A DNA stretch of 64,000 nucleotides from Scilla litardierei (GCA_030789695.1 CM061139.1:198001641-198065640); one strand, 5' to 3'; counted from the stretch's first letter, positions 34,402-46,540 are shown. The notes: generated by a model from the sequence alone, not told the origin. Translations and numbers: made by a program.

Positions 34402-34490
34402 CGGAAACACGAAGACTTTTAGGAGGTCACCCATCCCGGTAGTGCTCTCGCCTCCAAACGCTAAACTTCAGATTCCCATATAACCGGAAG
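34402..34490 (-). pseudogene. 5S rRNA-derived fragment (3' three quarters)
   Basis: The minus strand reads in order CCGG...GGGAATCTGAAGTTTAGCG, then GGAGGCGAGAGCACTAC, then CGGGATGGGTGACCTCC and GTCTTCGTGTTTCCGC. This follows plant 5S rRNA from about nucleotide 35 to the 3' end. The C-box element GGATGGGTGACC is exact; the A-box region is altered. It is single copy, imperfect and lacks the 5' part, so it is a pseudogene or the head of a 5S-derived retroposon, not a working gene. Confidence 0.7.
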
Positions 34491-35602
34491 AAGCCAGAGA
34501 ATCCTATGGAGCCCACTTTGCACCTCATTTTAAAAGAATTGCTATATACACCCCAAACCGATCATTGTTTTTCCAAAAATAGAAACAAAAATAGGAGAGA
34601 GTATATAAGTGAAATGACATTTGATTCATGATTTTCTCATATTTATAAAAAAAGGTGTCGCCTAAACTCATCGTAGAGTTGTGGTGGGTTCAATGATTAC
34701 ATTTCTCTTTTGGCAAAAAAACAGAGGAGATGTTTGTGAGTACAATTTGATGGGACATTTCTTTATCAAAACAATAACAAAATTTCAGTTGCTGCACTGC
34801 AAGGTTGCTGAGACTTTAATTCTGGCCTAAAAAAATTGAATGCATGCACCGCATCTTGGGGTTTAAAGGGTAATTCATAGACAATATCTACCTCAACTCA
34901 GATTTGACACACAATCAAAATTCTACATCACTTTCAGCCCACCAAACGGCCCCTTAGTTCCAAATTACGAAACTATCCCTAACCCGCAAAAATTGAGGAG
35001 AAAATCTAAATCATTCACACACGATCTCTTAAAGATTCTCCCCGTGAGCCACCAGATCCAATCTTTGCAGGTGACTCCGTCTCTCTCGCGGCTTATTTTT
35101 GTGCCTTTTTGTTCCTTCTTTTTGTATATTTTTGGACTGAGCTTTGAGATCTTCTGATTGTGAAATTGGAAGAACAAATATACTAGATTTGAGCTTCTTT
35201 TGCTATGCCGACGTCTTATAATGCTTTGTTTTCGGCTTTCAATTTTCTATGGCTGCCGGTGGCTTTTATCTATCATAATTTGAGTTTCTGCATAATTTAG
35301 GGCTTCAATTAGAGACTTATGCTATATAATCCACAGATTTAATGCGCAACACAAATGTCACTGTGATAATTGAAACTTTGGGGGTTCATGGCTTCTTCAT
35401 ATTGCAACAACAAAGGACAAGAACTGATCATTGTTTTGCAAGTATATATGAACATGTACCTTGGTTTGCAAAAATCCAATACCCTTTTAATTTCGGCCTG
35501 AACAACAGATTTTGATTGTTCAGAACAAAAATTTATCTTTGATATCCTTAAGGAACACTATGTTGCTGAACAGGGGGCCACCTGTTGCTTTAGGGGCTAT
35601 AA
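34491..35602 (+). promoter_or_regulatory. Upstream region and 5' UTR of the transporter gene
   Basis: No protein gene. A likely untranslated exon ends CTTTGCAG with donor GTGACTCC at 35,071. Candidate acceptors are TTGTTCAG at 35,523 or GCTGAACAG at 35,573. The second would remove an upstream ATG (35,560) whose ORF overlaps the main start out of frame. The first would keep it and could reduce translation. Confidence 0.35.
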
Positions 35603-38600
35603 ATGGACGGCCGCGGAGGAGGAATGGGCAGAGATACATGGAATTGGGCTCTTGGTTTGGTTTACATAGTTGCAGTTGCAGCCATATGGATTGCGGCTAG
35701 TTATGTAGTTCAATCTGTTGTAGATGCCGGAGTCTCTCCTTTTTTGTTATCCTACATATGCAACTCTTTATTCTTGGTTTATATTCCTATAGTTGAAGTT
35801 GCACGTTGTTTCGATGATTTGGTTGGTAAAATATGGTTTCGGCATTCAAATCTGAATGGCATAACACGCCATTCTGGGGGTCGAGAAAATGCTGGTCTTT
35901 TACAGGACCAGCATGGTCTAATAAGCCATTATGAAACTGAAAACATACCGGTAATTGGCTCCGGTGATCAAGATGCAGGCAGAATACTGCCTGTTTCGGG
36001 CGATGCATCTGCCCAGTCAGGAGCACGATCAGATTCAGAAGGCCGTTGGACACGCTTTCAAGTTGCTAAAGTCAGCTTGTTGATATGTCCTTTCTGGTTT
36101 TTTGCGCAACTCACATTCAATCTGTCTCTTAAATTTACCACCGTGACTGTAAGTATTTTAAGCCGTTTCTCACACACATTCATAACTAACAGTGGCTTGC
36201 TGTTGTTATTATGCCAGTTTGTTGTTCTTTGTCGACATGCTAACATAGTCATGATGGACATGGTTCTCTTCCTGCAGTCGAACACCATTTTAAGCAGCAC
36301 TTCTAGCCTTTTCACATTCTTCGTTTCAGTGGGATTCTTGGGAGAAAGGTTTACATGGATAAAGCTAATTAGTGTTCTTCTCTGTATGGGAGGAACTGTG
36401 GTAGTTGGTCTGGCTGATTCGGAAAGTGGAGTAAATGCAATTGCGACAAACCCAGTACTCGGAGACTTTCTAGCTCTTCTTTCTGCTTGCTTATATGCTG
36501 TTTACATCACACTCATTCGGAAAAAGCTGCCTGACGAGAGAAGGGGAGAAGGACAAGCTAGTATGGCGGAGTTTCTTGGTTACCTTGGACTGTTCAATCT
36601 CTTGATTTTTCTTCCTGTTGCATTATTTATACATTTTACAAAGATAGAGACATTTGACAAGCTTACATTGTATCAGTTTGGCCTCATTGTCGCAAAAGGT
36701 TTGCCTTTATGCCTAACTTTAGCTTCCACTGTATTTTGTGTGTGTGTGTGTGTGTGCGCGCGCGCGCGCGCGTGTGTGTTGGGGGAGGGGGGGTGGTGGT
36801 CTACGATCCATTTGAGAGGATCAAACATGTAGACCCACTCACTCAAATTTAAAATTAGGCATCCTAAATGTGAAATCTGTGATATCATATGTTTAAACTA
36901 CCTAAAGACTTGGATTTGTTTTACCCATGCATCAACTGTCAACAAAATAGTTGACTTTATGAGAATATTGAACAAAATAGTTGATTTTATGATAATATTG
37001 AAATGTTGATTTTGCGATCACATTTTTTATGATAAAACAAATCTAAATCATTTAAAATTTTGTTTGTTGATGGTTTAAACATATTAGATCACATCCAACG
37101 AAATGGATTTCTTATTTGGGCTAGTCATATTTAAATTTAGGTGGGTCGGATCCGCATGTATAGTCCACTGGAATGTATCCTTATCAACCTACACAAACCC
37201 CCCTTTCAGCTTGCTGCTGGTCAAGTTATGTTTGTTTACCTTCCAAGAGAAGTACTTATAACTACTATAATGTCATTTGCTTCATGTCTTGAAACGAATT
37301 TATATTCTTTTCCATGGAAACAAGAATTATTTTGTTTGTTGGAAGTTGGAACAAAAATTGTGCCTTTTTTACAGGCATACACGGGCTAGTAGATTAAATT
37401 AGTGCAAGAACTAAAGGCGTTATTAATTTAGGATGTGCTCAAATGGATTTTGAAGTTGTGACCTGTTTCAGTTTGGCTTAATCAGCTTGTCCTCATGCAT
37501 TGAGATGAGCACAATTCATCATCATCAAAATCATCGAGATTGGGTATTTTACAGAGTAGAAAAAATGTGACCAACTTACACATAGCAGAAAACAATTGGA
37601 AGAAAGTCATAATTTTTACTATCATAACTACAACCCTCTCCACCTCTCAATAGGAATTGAAATTGGATTTCATGGACTAACATAACAACATTTTTAAGCA
37701 AGCCAATAATAATAATAATATGTCAAAAATTTATTCATGCCCTCATTAAATCCACACATAACAATCTTCAATTCTCAGTGGCATGCCTCCCTTGGATGAC
37801 TGATAAGGGTTGAATGCTGTTAGGGTTGAATTCTGCTGATATTTGTTGGCATTAGTGGCACAATAGATGGAGAGTTCTGTTTGAGGAATCAGAAGTGTTT
37901 TTGAGCAGATTGAGCTGTATTGTTGAACATAATGTCGTTCAACAAAATGTTCAACATTCGGGATCTGGATTTCTGGTTCGTATGCAGAAGCGCTGCTTTG
38001 GTTTCAGATCCGATTTGCTGCCTAAAATGACGGGGATTCTGAATTGATTGTGGAATATCTACTTGAGAGATTTTTGGAAAGCCCTTCCTAAATCTGTTGC
38101 TAAATTGAAGCATGTTGGGTTGAAATAGAAAGAGAATATCTCGCAGATTTGTTGGTTGGAAAGATTGATTGCTGCAGATCTTTTATTGTTGCTATTTCCA
38201 GAAGATTTGAAAGAATCATTTCCTATCTTGGTTCGGTTAATTGTGGGTGAGCTGGAGATATATTTGGAAGCTATTATCTCTCGTTATTATTGTTGATTCG
38301 GTTGGAAAGAATCTCGCTCGGTTGGAAAGAATAATTATTGTTGCAATTGAAGATCGGTTGGAGATATAAAATTGGAAGTTGCTATCTCTCGGGATTTGTT
38401 ATTGAATTTGTTAGAGAGATTTTCGCCCGCAAATATTGGTTGGAAGATCTTGTTGAAGATATTGTGGAACCACTTGCCCGAAGTGATTCCTTAATTTGTG
38501 GGCTGCCGATTCTGCACGGGATTTTAGCGAGCGTCCCTCCTTATCTACTCGATGATTGAGGGGGAGAAAAGATTTGAATGTGCGTGCGGTTTGGTGAAAA

Positions 38601-41600
38601 AGGGACGACTTTTGACGAAAGTTTTGAAGAACTCCGGGAGGAGGCCGACGGATACGCACGTAGGATCAAGGGAGTTGATCTAGTCGGTTGTGCAAGGGGA
38701 ACTTGCGGGCAAGGGGAGCTTGCCGAGAATACTCCATGGGTTGGTAGAGACCACCCATTACGGTTTGTATTGAGGGGGAGGTTGTTCCTCCTAATAGAAT
38801 CGCGATAATTAGTGATTGTACTCATTGATTATTTTAGTGGAGTATTCTGATTTTCTGGGCGTGGCCCCGCAGATGTAGGTGTGCGCACCGAACTGCGTTA
38901 CCAAGTCTCTTGTGTCACCTTGGTGTTTATGTTTTATCTTTGTGTTTTATTTGTCGTGTTTAAGTACTGAACTTTCAATTGGTATCAGAGCAGGTCACCC
39001 GTGTTTCTTTGTTAACAAAGAAGGTGTGATCTTGGATTTCAGTACTTGAATCATGGCTACACGAGAAGGTGCCTCCGTTGTTCGTCCCCCACTCCTCACC
39101 GGTACAAACTACACTTACTGGAAGTCTCGAATGCGTGTATTCATCAAGTCCATTGATGAGAAGGCCTGGATCGCTATCGTTGAAGGATGGACACCGCCGA
39201 TCGAAATTGACAAAGATGGCAAAGAACACCTCAAGCCGGCAAGAGACTGGAGTCGGATTGAAGAACATGCGGCCTTGTGCAATTCTAAAGCAACTAATGC
39301 TATTTTTTCGGCTGTAGATGAAGAGCAGTTCAAGCTGATCTCCACATGTGAGTATGCCAAAGAAGCATGGGATATTCTCCAGAATGTTCATGAAGGAACA
39401 AGTACCGTAAAAGCTTCCAAACTCCAGATGCTAGCTTCTCAGTTTGAAAATCTAAAGATGTATAACAACGAGACTGTTGCCGAATTCAATGGGAGGTTGA
39501 GAGATATAGCCAATCAGGCCTTCCAACTTGGGAAGAAATATTCACAAAAGAAGTTAGTTGAGGAAACCTTGAGATCTCTTCCAGACAAATTTTCGGCCAA
39601 AGTTGCAGCCATTGAGGAGGCCAGAAATACGTCCACCATGAGACTGGATGAACTCATGGGATCTCTTCAAACCTATGAAATGAACCTGAAGCAGAATCAG
39701 AGGGACAAATGGATTGAAAATGAGTCTGAGTTAGATGATGACGTTGCCTTGCTGACCAAGAATTTCAGTAGAATGATGAAAGAGATAAGCAACAAGGGTC
39801 AAAACTTCAGATCTGGTAACAATGCGGGACGTGCAAATCTTCCCTCTGCAGGCAAGAACAAAGGCAAATGGATACAGTGCAGAGAATGTGAGGGTTTTGG
39901 TCACATACAAGCCGAATGTGCCAATACCCTCAAGAAGCAGAAAGAGAAATCTTTATCAAGTACCTGGAGTGAAGATGATTTTGATGGGAGTGTTAAAAAT
40001 GAAGACATCATCAGTAATTACATTGCCCTCGCAGCCTCTCAGAAGAAAGGACTTGATTACAACAAACTAGCCAATGTCATACAGAATGTTGCAACATTAT
40101 GTTCAACATCATGTTCAACATCTACAATCGAATCAGATTCTGAAGCTGATAGCGATGGGAAAGTTAGTGACGATGATATCCGTACAACATACCAGATGAT
40201 GTTTGAGAAGTGGATGCAAATCTGTAATATCAACAAAGTCCTGAAGGAGGAGAATGAAAGACTGAAGAAAGAGAAGGAGGAGATCAAAATCGAATGTCTG
40301 AAAGCTGAGGAAAACTGTAGAGAATTGGAAAGCAACTTCAGAAATGTTCTTCTCAGGGCAGAAAAAGCTGAATGCATATTGGAGAAGTGGAATTCTGGAA
40401 AAACAAAGCTGGATGATATCTTGAATATGGGTAAGACTTCAGGAGATCGCACCGGAGTGGGATACAATAGAGGAGCTTTTGATGATGTGTCTGCTGAAAG
40501 AAGAAGTCAAGTTAGCAAAGAACTTGAAAGAATGGATCAGCACAAGGGCCATGATCAGAAGAAGAGACAGATTAGAGGTATAAAAGGTGCTCGTTCTGTA
40601 TGCAGTTACTGCAAGTTCATTGGCCATACTGAGAGAAACTGCTACAGTCGCATGCGACATTGGTCAGAAGGAAGAAATGTTAGACATCCTGATATGAAGA
40701 TGAAGAAGCAATGGGTCAAGAAGTCTGAATTATACAGCTAGAACACTACAGCTTCAGAGAGAACACTTCATGTTGTGACTAATGTTGTAACATTAGATAC
40801 AACACAGAACAATGTTGCTGCAGATGTTATGACACCAGACTCGATATCTCCCCTCGACAATCACGGTGAGCAACCTGCGCCAAAGTCTCATGAATCTTCC
40901 TCCAGAATTATCAGAGTGCTATCTCGTCGCTTTGCTCACTGCCCTTCCTCCACCGGTGTCATTGGATCTTCGCATGTACCCTCTCCTGCACAGCAATCCA
41001 CCTATGCTTCATCTTCTGCGGCCTCATCATCTAGACCGGTTGACTTCCCTAAAGTTCGTTCACTTCTTAGCCGGTTCCATCGCATCCACGTCTCCAAATT
41101 TTGACATACAGACCACTGAAGATCATCTTTCAACACCGCCGATGTTTTTCTATTCTCCAACTTCTTTTTGGCCCCTCAGAGCTCGAATCGGATGTGAGGT
41201 ATAATGCTCTTTCTCTTATTCTGATGTGCCTGAGAATTTATTTGCTATTAAGAGAGACAGACGAGCCTCTGGATGTGCCTCAGTTGAGTTTTTCTGAATT
41301 TTTCTTTTGGAGATGTGAGGCTAGCTGAAAGGGGGAGAATGTGGTGTCTTTTCTGAATAATTTTGATGTCTCTTCTGAAGTGATCACTGCTCAGGTTGTT
41401 CTAGTAAGGGGGAGAATGTGGTTTGGATTATTGTGGCTCAAAGGGGGAGAATGTGTGCTTGGTTGGTGCTTGCTTTGGGTTGTGCCACATAATGCCAAAG
41501 GGGGAGATTGTTATGGTTGAATTCTGCTGATATTTGTTGGAATTAGTGGCACAATAGATGGAGAGTTCTGTTTGAGGAATCAGAAGTGTTTTTGAGCAGA

Positions 41601-44600
41601 TTGAGCTGTATTGTTGAACATAATGTCGTTCAACAAAATGTTCAACATTCGGGATCTGGATTTCTGGTTCGTATGCAGAAGCGCTGCTTTGGTTTCAGAT
41701 CCGATTTGCTGCCTAAAATGACGGGGATTCTGAATTGATTGTGGAATATCTACTTGAGAGATTTTTGGAAAGCCCTTCCTAAATCTGTTGCTAAATTGAA
41801 GGCATGTTGGGTTGAAATAGAAAGAGAATATCTCGCAGATTTGTTGGTTGGAAAGATTGATTGCTGCAGATCTTTTATTGTTGCTATTTCCAGAAGATTT
41901 GAAAGAATCATTTCCTATCTTGGTTCGGTTAATTGTGGGTGAGCTGGAGATATATTTGGAAGCTATTATCTCTCGTTATTATTGTTGATTCGGTTGGAAA
42001 GAATCTCGCTCGGTTGGAAAGAATAATTATTGTTGCAATTGAAGATCGGTTGGAGATATAATTGGAAGTTGCTATCTCTCGGGATTTGTTATTGAATTTG
42101 TTAGAGAGATTTTTGCCCGCAAATATTGGTTGGAAGATCTTGTTGAAGATATTGTGGAACCACTTGCCCGAAGTGATTCCTTAATTTGTGGGCTGCCGAT
42201 TCTGCACGGGATTTTAGCGAGCGTCCCTCCTTATCTACTCGATGATTAGGGGGAGAAAAGATTTGAACGTGCGTGCTGTTTTGTGAAAAAGGGACGACTT
42301 TTGACGAAAGTTTTGAAGAACTCCGGGAGGAGGCCGACGGATACGCACGTAGGATCAAGGGAGTTGATCTAGTCGGTTGTGCAAGGGGAACTTGCGGGCA
42401 AGGGGAGCTTGCCGAGAATACTCCATGGGTTGGTAGAGACCACCCATTACGGTTTGTATTGAGGGGGAGGTTATTCCTCCTAATAGAATCGCGATAATTA
42501 GTGATTGTGCTCATTGATTATTTTAGTGGAGTATTCTGATTTTCTGGGCGTGGCCCCGCAGATGTAGGTGTGCGCACCGAACTGCGTTACCAAGTCTCTT
42601 GTGTCACCTTGGTGTTTATGTTTTATCTTTGTGTTTTATTTGTCGTGTTTAAGTACTGAACTTTCAAATGCCATCATCTCTCTCTCAATTTATAAATATG
42701 TATCATTTTCTAAATCAAGATGTCTTGAATCCTTGATCTTTTTATAAATTATTAAATTTATTTTATGTGCATTTGCAAATGCCTAGAAATTCATTCTAGT
42801 TAATTAGCAGTCCTTTCTATTTCTGTACGAAGTCCGTAAGTCCATGCTATCTAATTATCCACATTACAAAGTACCCAACAACAAACAAACAACAATGAGA
42901 ACCATAAATCATTTATTCCAAAATTCTGTGGTTAATACATTAATCCTTTTCTTCCATTCAATTCCCATCATGACATATCTAAAATTAGAAAATGTATTTA
43001 AAATTGTTGACACCAACTTGGATACCTGTCCTGTTTGAACATGCTAGACGAGTGTCTTGCAAGGGCTGGGATAGTATCCTAGAAATGTTGTGTTGGATAC
43101 ACATTGAACACGAATATCTCTTCAAATAAAAGTGTATGTGCTATATCTCTACTAGTTTAATGCAAACTCTTGGAGGGGCATGGGCGATGGGCGATGGGCG
43201 ATGGGTGATGGGCGATGGGCTAAGATCATGTCTTCATGTTGTTCTCCAAACCAATCATAGCCATTCATTTATTAAAATCATTTAGGAATACACGTATAAT
43301 AATCTATCTAGTAAATTAATTATTTATGCCTCTATAACAATAATAATCTTCATTAAATACAGCATACATATCTTGAAAGTTAAGCCATTTTGTGTTTTTC
43401 AAAGTAAGTTTGTGATCCTTACTATCCAGGAGGGTTGAGTAATCCTTCAAGTCCAAATTTTTATAAATTTTCCAAAGAGAAAAAGAGCTCATGCTTCTGC
43501 ATGTGCTAGAGACCTAGAGAATTAGTTAAATACAGTTTTTTTTAACACCGACTATTATTTGCTTCTATTTCTAACAAATGTTGTGTAACAAGTTAGTTAA
43601 ATACAGTTTATTTAAACACGGACTATTATTTGCTTCTATTTCCAACAAATGTTGTGTAATCCCTAGTCCCAAATCTATACATTGATATAAGTTCCTACAC
43701 ATTATGGTCTCCATGGTTAAAACCCTATTGTACAGCATGGAGAATCTTGGTAGATGCTAATAGTTTCATGGGGTTTATTTTAAGTTTTAATTTTTTTAAC
43801 CACTTTGTGGTCATGGAACTTGAATCTTCTGCTGGCTCTTTATTTTACCCCTCTTATAGCTTAACTGTAATGTTCTTTCATCTTTTCTTTCCATTTATAG
43901 TAATATATGGCCTGTTCCTATTGGCAAAATGCTAGAGATGTTCTATTTGCTTCATTTGTTCTATTTCTTCTCAGTTGAGAAAATTATGTTTGAGACGTTC
44001 TTATGGGTTAAGACAGAAAATACTGGACATTTGTAAATGATGATATTACGAGAACTATACCACATTCTTGTGTTGGATGCTTGACCCCCGTATTTATGTT
44101 AGTTCGTCCATAACCTAAACTGGTAGACATGCTACTGGATTGCTACAGCGTTTCTTGGGTTCTTTTTGTATGTTCATTAACTATTACATCAAAACTAGAA
44201 CCATGAACCTTGGACCAAACAGCCAAGACCCTGAGTAATGTACTCAATATGAGGCGTTTAATTACAACATAAATAAATGTCAGCAATTTGAATCTATCAT
44301 CTCAACTTAAGATATATTGGAACTCTTTTGTTGTTGGGATACAGCGCTGTAAAATTTTACATGTATAGACTTGAGGATTATAGGGCGTGGAAATTGGTTA
44401 TAGCTTATAACATGCAATACAGTAGCTGTTGCTAAAAAATTGTGGTATCCAGTTTTCTTTTCTAGCTATTAAATTGATATCTAAAGTAATGCCAATGCAT
44501 GTAGGTTTACTGGATAATGTTCTGAGTGATTATTTGTGGGCAAAGGCCATTCTTTTAACTACAACCACAGTAGCAACAGCAGGTCTCAGTATTCAGGTCC

Positions 44601-44782
44601 CAATAGCTGCCGTTGTGGACTCACTCACTGGCCACGCCCCTCATTTATTGGATTATGTTGGAGCGGCTGCTGTCATGGTAGGGTTTGTTGGGATTACCAT
44701 TCCTTCAGATACTTTCTGCAAATCTGAAGTCCGCCTGCAAGAGCAAGAGCAAGAACCAGATGGAGCAACCAATGTCTCGTAG
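35603..44782 (+). CDS. EamA/DMT-superfamily transporter, SLC35F5-like, three coding exons
   Basis: Exons 35,603-36,148, 36,278-36,698 and 44,505-44,782, with GT-AG introns of 129 and 7806 bp, encode 414 aa. It is a multi-span drug/metabolite-type carrier. TM1 is in WALGLVYIVAVAAIWIAA, then SYVVQSVVDAGVSPFLLSYI. A polar loop of about 95 residues follows. The second half contains NLSLKFTTVT, NTILSSTSSLFTFFVSV, GERFTWIKLISVLLCMGGT and WAKAILLTTTTVATAGLS. This is the SLC35F5/THI74-like group; substrate is unknown. The phase-1 junction AAA-G/GT joins exons 2 and 3 in KGLLDNV. Exon 2 has a plain GTTTGC donor. The long second intron holds a complete copia element. No coding defect seen. Confidence 0.93.
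36699..37812 (+). other. Transporter intron 2, part before the copia insertion
   Basis: Non-coding. A mixed (GT)n(GC)n(GT)n microsatellite lies at about 36,738-36,779, with a G-rich tail. A (AAT)n tract occurs near 37,706-37,720. Open frames running in from exon 2 are intron read-through. Confidence 0.6.
38980..38992 (+). promoter_or_regulatory. Primer-binding site (initiator Met tRNA type)
   Basis: TGGTATCAGAGCA lies two bases after the 5' LTR end. This is the canonical plant copia primer site complementary to the 3' end of initiator methionine tRNA. Confidence 0.9.
39053..40741 (+). CDS. Intact copia gag, 562 aa, two zinc knuckles
   Basis: Starts MATREGASVVRPPLLTGTNY, 60 bp after the PBS. 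Residues about 15-230 are the gag capsid-like core (YTYWKSRMRVFI, EAWDILQNVHEGT, LPDKFSAKVAAIEEA). A CCHC knuckle CRECEGFGHIQAEC sits near residues 279-292. An acidic SDSEADSDGKVSDDD segment and a coiled coil (KEENERLKKEKEEIKIECLK) follow around 355-440. A second knuckle CSYCKFIGHTERNC is near 520-533. The layout matches SIRE-type gag, which is unusually long. It has no stops or frameshifts. It presumably could form particles, but no protease, integrase or RT is encoded with it. Confidence 0.9.
   Translation: MATREGASVVRPPLLTGTNYTYWKSRMRVFIKSIDEKAWIAIVEGWTPPIEIDKDGKEHLKPARDWSRIEEHAALCNSKATNAIFSAVDEEQFKLISTCEYAKEAWDILQNVHEGTSTVKASKLQMLASQFENLKMYNNETVAEFNGRLRDIANQAFQLGKKYSQKKLVEETLRSLPDKFSAKVAAIEEARNTSTMRLDELMGSLQTYEMNLKQNQRDKWIENESELDDDVALLTKNFSRMMKEISNKGQNFRSGNNAGRANLPSAGKNKGKWIQCRECEGFGHIQAECANTLKKQKEKSLSSTWSEDDFDGSVKNEDIISNYIALAASQKKGLDYNKLANVIQNVATLCSTSCSTSTIESDSEADSDGKVSDDDIRTTYQMMFEKWMQICNINKVLKEENERLKKEKEEIKIECLKAEENCRELESNFRNVLLRAEKAECILEKWNSGKTKLDDILNMGKTSGDRTGVGYNRGAFDDVSAERRSQVSKELERMDQHKGHDQKKRQIRGIKGARSVCSYCKFIGHTERNCYSRMRHWSEGRNVRHPDMKMKKQWVKKSELYS
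40742..41508 (+). other. Residual region after gag with repeated polypurine tracts
   Basis: Where pol should be, only about 770 bp remain. A Ser-rich ORF (40,775-41,104, e.g. SSSAASSSRPVDFPKVRSLL) has no recognised domain and may be a remnant of the 3' extra ORF of SIRE elements. Then AAGGGGGAGAAT-type tracts occur at about 41,328, 41,406 and 41,440, before the true one at 41,497. Confidence 0.6.
42672..44504 (+). other. Transporter intron 2, part after the copia insertion
   Basis: Non-coding. A GGGCGAT-type 7-bp repeat runs at about 43,183-43,220. A 75-80-bp unit (AGTTAGTTAAATACAG...AATGTTGTGTAA) is duplicated in tandem at about 43,522-43,660. The intron ends with GCATGTAG at 44,504. A small intron read-through frame precedes exon 3. 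Confidence 0.6.
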
Positions 44783-45589
44783 TGCAAGCTTGTTAATCTG
44801 GTATTGCCTTTTTATGCTTTGTGTTTGTTCCCCAAATGTTTTGTTATTACTGGTGGCCAACATTTTTTGCTCGCATGGTTAGTCAGGCTCCTGAGTGCAA
44901 ATCATATTGTTGCATATTCACTTATATTGATTACCTATCATATTTGTTACCCATCTACATTCCATACTGGATCTATAAATAATTATAAATATTTTGAATC
45001 GCCATTGCGATTTCTTATCAACTGTTCATCAAATGTGAGTGATTGTTCAGAAGGTGACACGAAAATCTATAGCAAAAATGGATTAGATATTTGTAATATA
45101 TGTGTTGACTAGTTGGTTAAGAGACTTGGTGCTCGCCTGAAATGCAAATGCATAATGTTTGTAATGTTAGATATTCCCAAAATTAGGTTCATTTATCCAA
45201 GATTAGCTATGTAAACCCTTCAGACGAGCTCAACAGGTTTCTATGCACTTGTTTGGCTGATATAATGAATCAGTACTAATATTAATGTTATGGCTATCAG
45301 AAGAGATATTTTAGACAATAATTGCTATTTATTCCTATTTCATCTTCTTCACATATCAATTATTCTGGATATTGTGTACAAAAGAAAATAGCTTTCATTA
45401 GAAGTACTGAATCTAGATAAAAAAGAGAAGTGCAACGTGCTTTCAAAGAAAGTTAAATAGGCACAAACCACATAGCTACAGGAGAAGGATTCCAGCGACG
45501 ATATTGTTTCTGTGTGCACAAATAACTTAAAAGTGCACTCTTGACAGCAACAAGATAAGGATTATCATGACCTTTTCCAAAAGTTAAAC
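44783..45589. other. 3' UTR and downstream flank of the transporter
   Basis: AT-rich, no supported gene. The transcript end is probably in the first few hundred bases, but no single poly(A) signal stands out. Confidence 0.4.
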
Positions 45590-46540
45590 AAAGCATGTAT
45601 ATCCAAAAAAAACCTCAGAAGGTAAATCAAATAATGCTTCATCTAAATGAAGAATAGAAAAAAGGAATTTTGCATGTAAAACGGCAGGAATCGCATCAAT
45701 TGATGACAAGCAGTTAGAGCATCATCACCCTAAAGATTTTCTAGAACATTACATGAACATTAAAGTCCAAGCCACGTCAATTAAAAGATGATTTTCCTTT
45801 TTGTTAGCCCATTTTATTTCGGTGGTGAGCACAAGATGTTTGGTGAATGATGTCATGAGACACAATGATCTTTGATAACTATATTCCCCAACATTGTCAA
45901 CCGAAAAATCAAATTGAATAATTAATTTTAATTGGAATTAATGCATGAAATAGTTGAAAAATTAAGCATACATCAAAACAATCTTCCATTGAAAAATAAT
46001 CAAAGCCAAAAAAAAAGAAAAATTAGATACACTTTGATTCGACTAGGGCCATGAATATTGGTATGAACAACCTCAAATGGAGTATTACTAATATATTTTC
46101 CAGAAAAGAAAGACACGTTATGATGTTTTTCTTACTGGCATGACTGTTAATGCAACTGAGACTTAGGATAGACCTATTTTATTGGTTAAGGAAACATGTC
46201 TTAAATGAAATGTCATCGTTCAGCTTTACATCCCTGGAGCTGGAGCAACACCAACAACTTGAGACTAATCATGTCACATTGGCACTAAAAGTAATACAAA
46301 CCATTGTGCTTTCTTCATTTGAAGGCTGAGGAACACATGTGATGAACAATTAACACATTCAGTTAAATCAGTGAAAATATAATTAAAGGGAACATCGGGA
46401 ATATATTGGACAATGGACGGAGTGGAATTAATGGTGCCAATGCTAAAAATAGAATGTGAACCATCATTGACAACAATCTATGTTACTCAGACATCATCAT
46501 GCCGGCATGGACATAACATGCAGACGCATCGTAAATTTCA
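45590..46540 (-). pseudogene. Decayed copia fragment (protease to integrase)
   Basis: Minus-strand translation, across stops and frame changes, gives recognisable copia blocks in the correct order. Around 46,390-46,480 is VNDGSHSIFSIGTINS with YIPDVPF (the stretch after the protease). Around 46,030-46,080 is EVVHTNIHGPSRIK, the integrase core start. Around 45,655-45,800 is NHLLIDVAWTLMF and later CSNCLSSIDAIPAVLHAKF, corresponding to the HLLDVARTLMF ... LINRMPSSVLHGK region. There are no LTRs nearby. An ancient relic, unrelated in sequence to the copia elements at 20,883 and 37,818. Confidence 0.65.

Larger units (their letters stand above)
37818..42666 (+). mobile_element. Young SIRE-like copia element with gag only (TR-GAG type), 4849 bp
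   Basis: LTRs at 37,818-38,977 (1160 bp) and 41,509-42,666 (1158 bp) start TGTTAGGGTT/TGTTATGGTT and end GAACTTTCA. By eye they differ at about a dozen positions. Perfect target duplications AATGC are at 37,813-37,817 and 42,667-42,671. PBS TGGTATCAGAGCA is at 38,980-38,992 and the polypurine tract AAAGGGGGAGAT at 41,497-41,508. Between them is one intact gag and no pol. Orientation matches the host transporter gene, whose second intron it occupies. Insertion is recent, but replication would need proteins from an autonomous relative. Confidence 0.95.

Noticed and set aside
44429..44504. In-frame extension upstream of transporter exon 3
   Set aside because: It is intron: exon 2 joins at 44,505 to give the conserved KGLLDNVLSDYLW block with correct phase.
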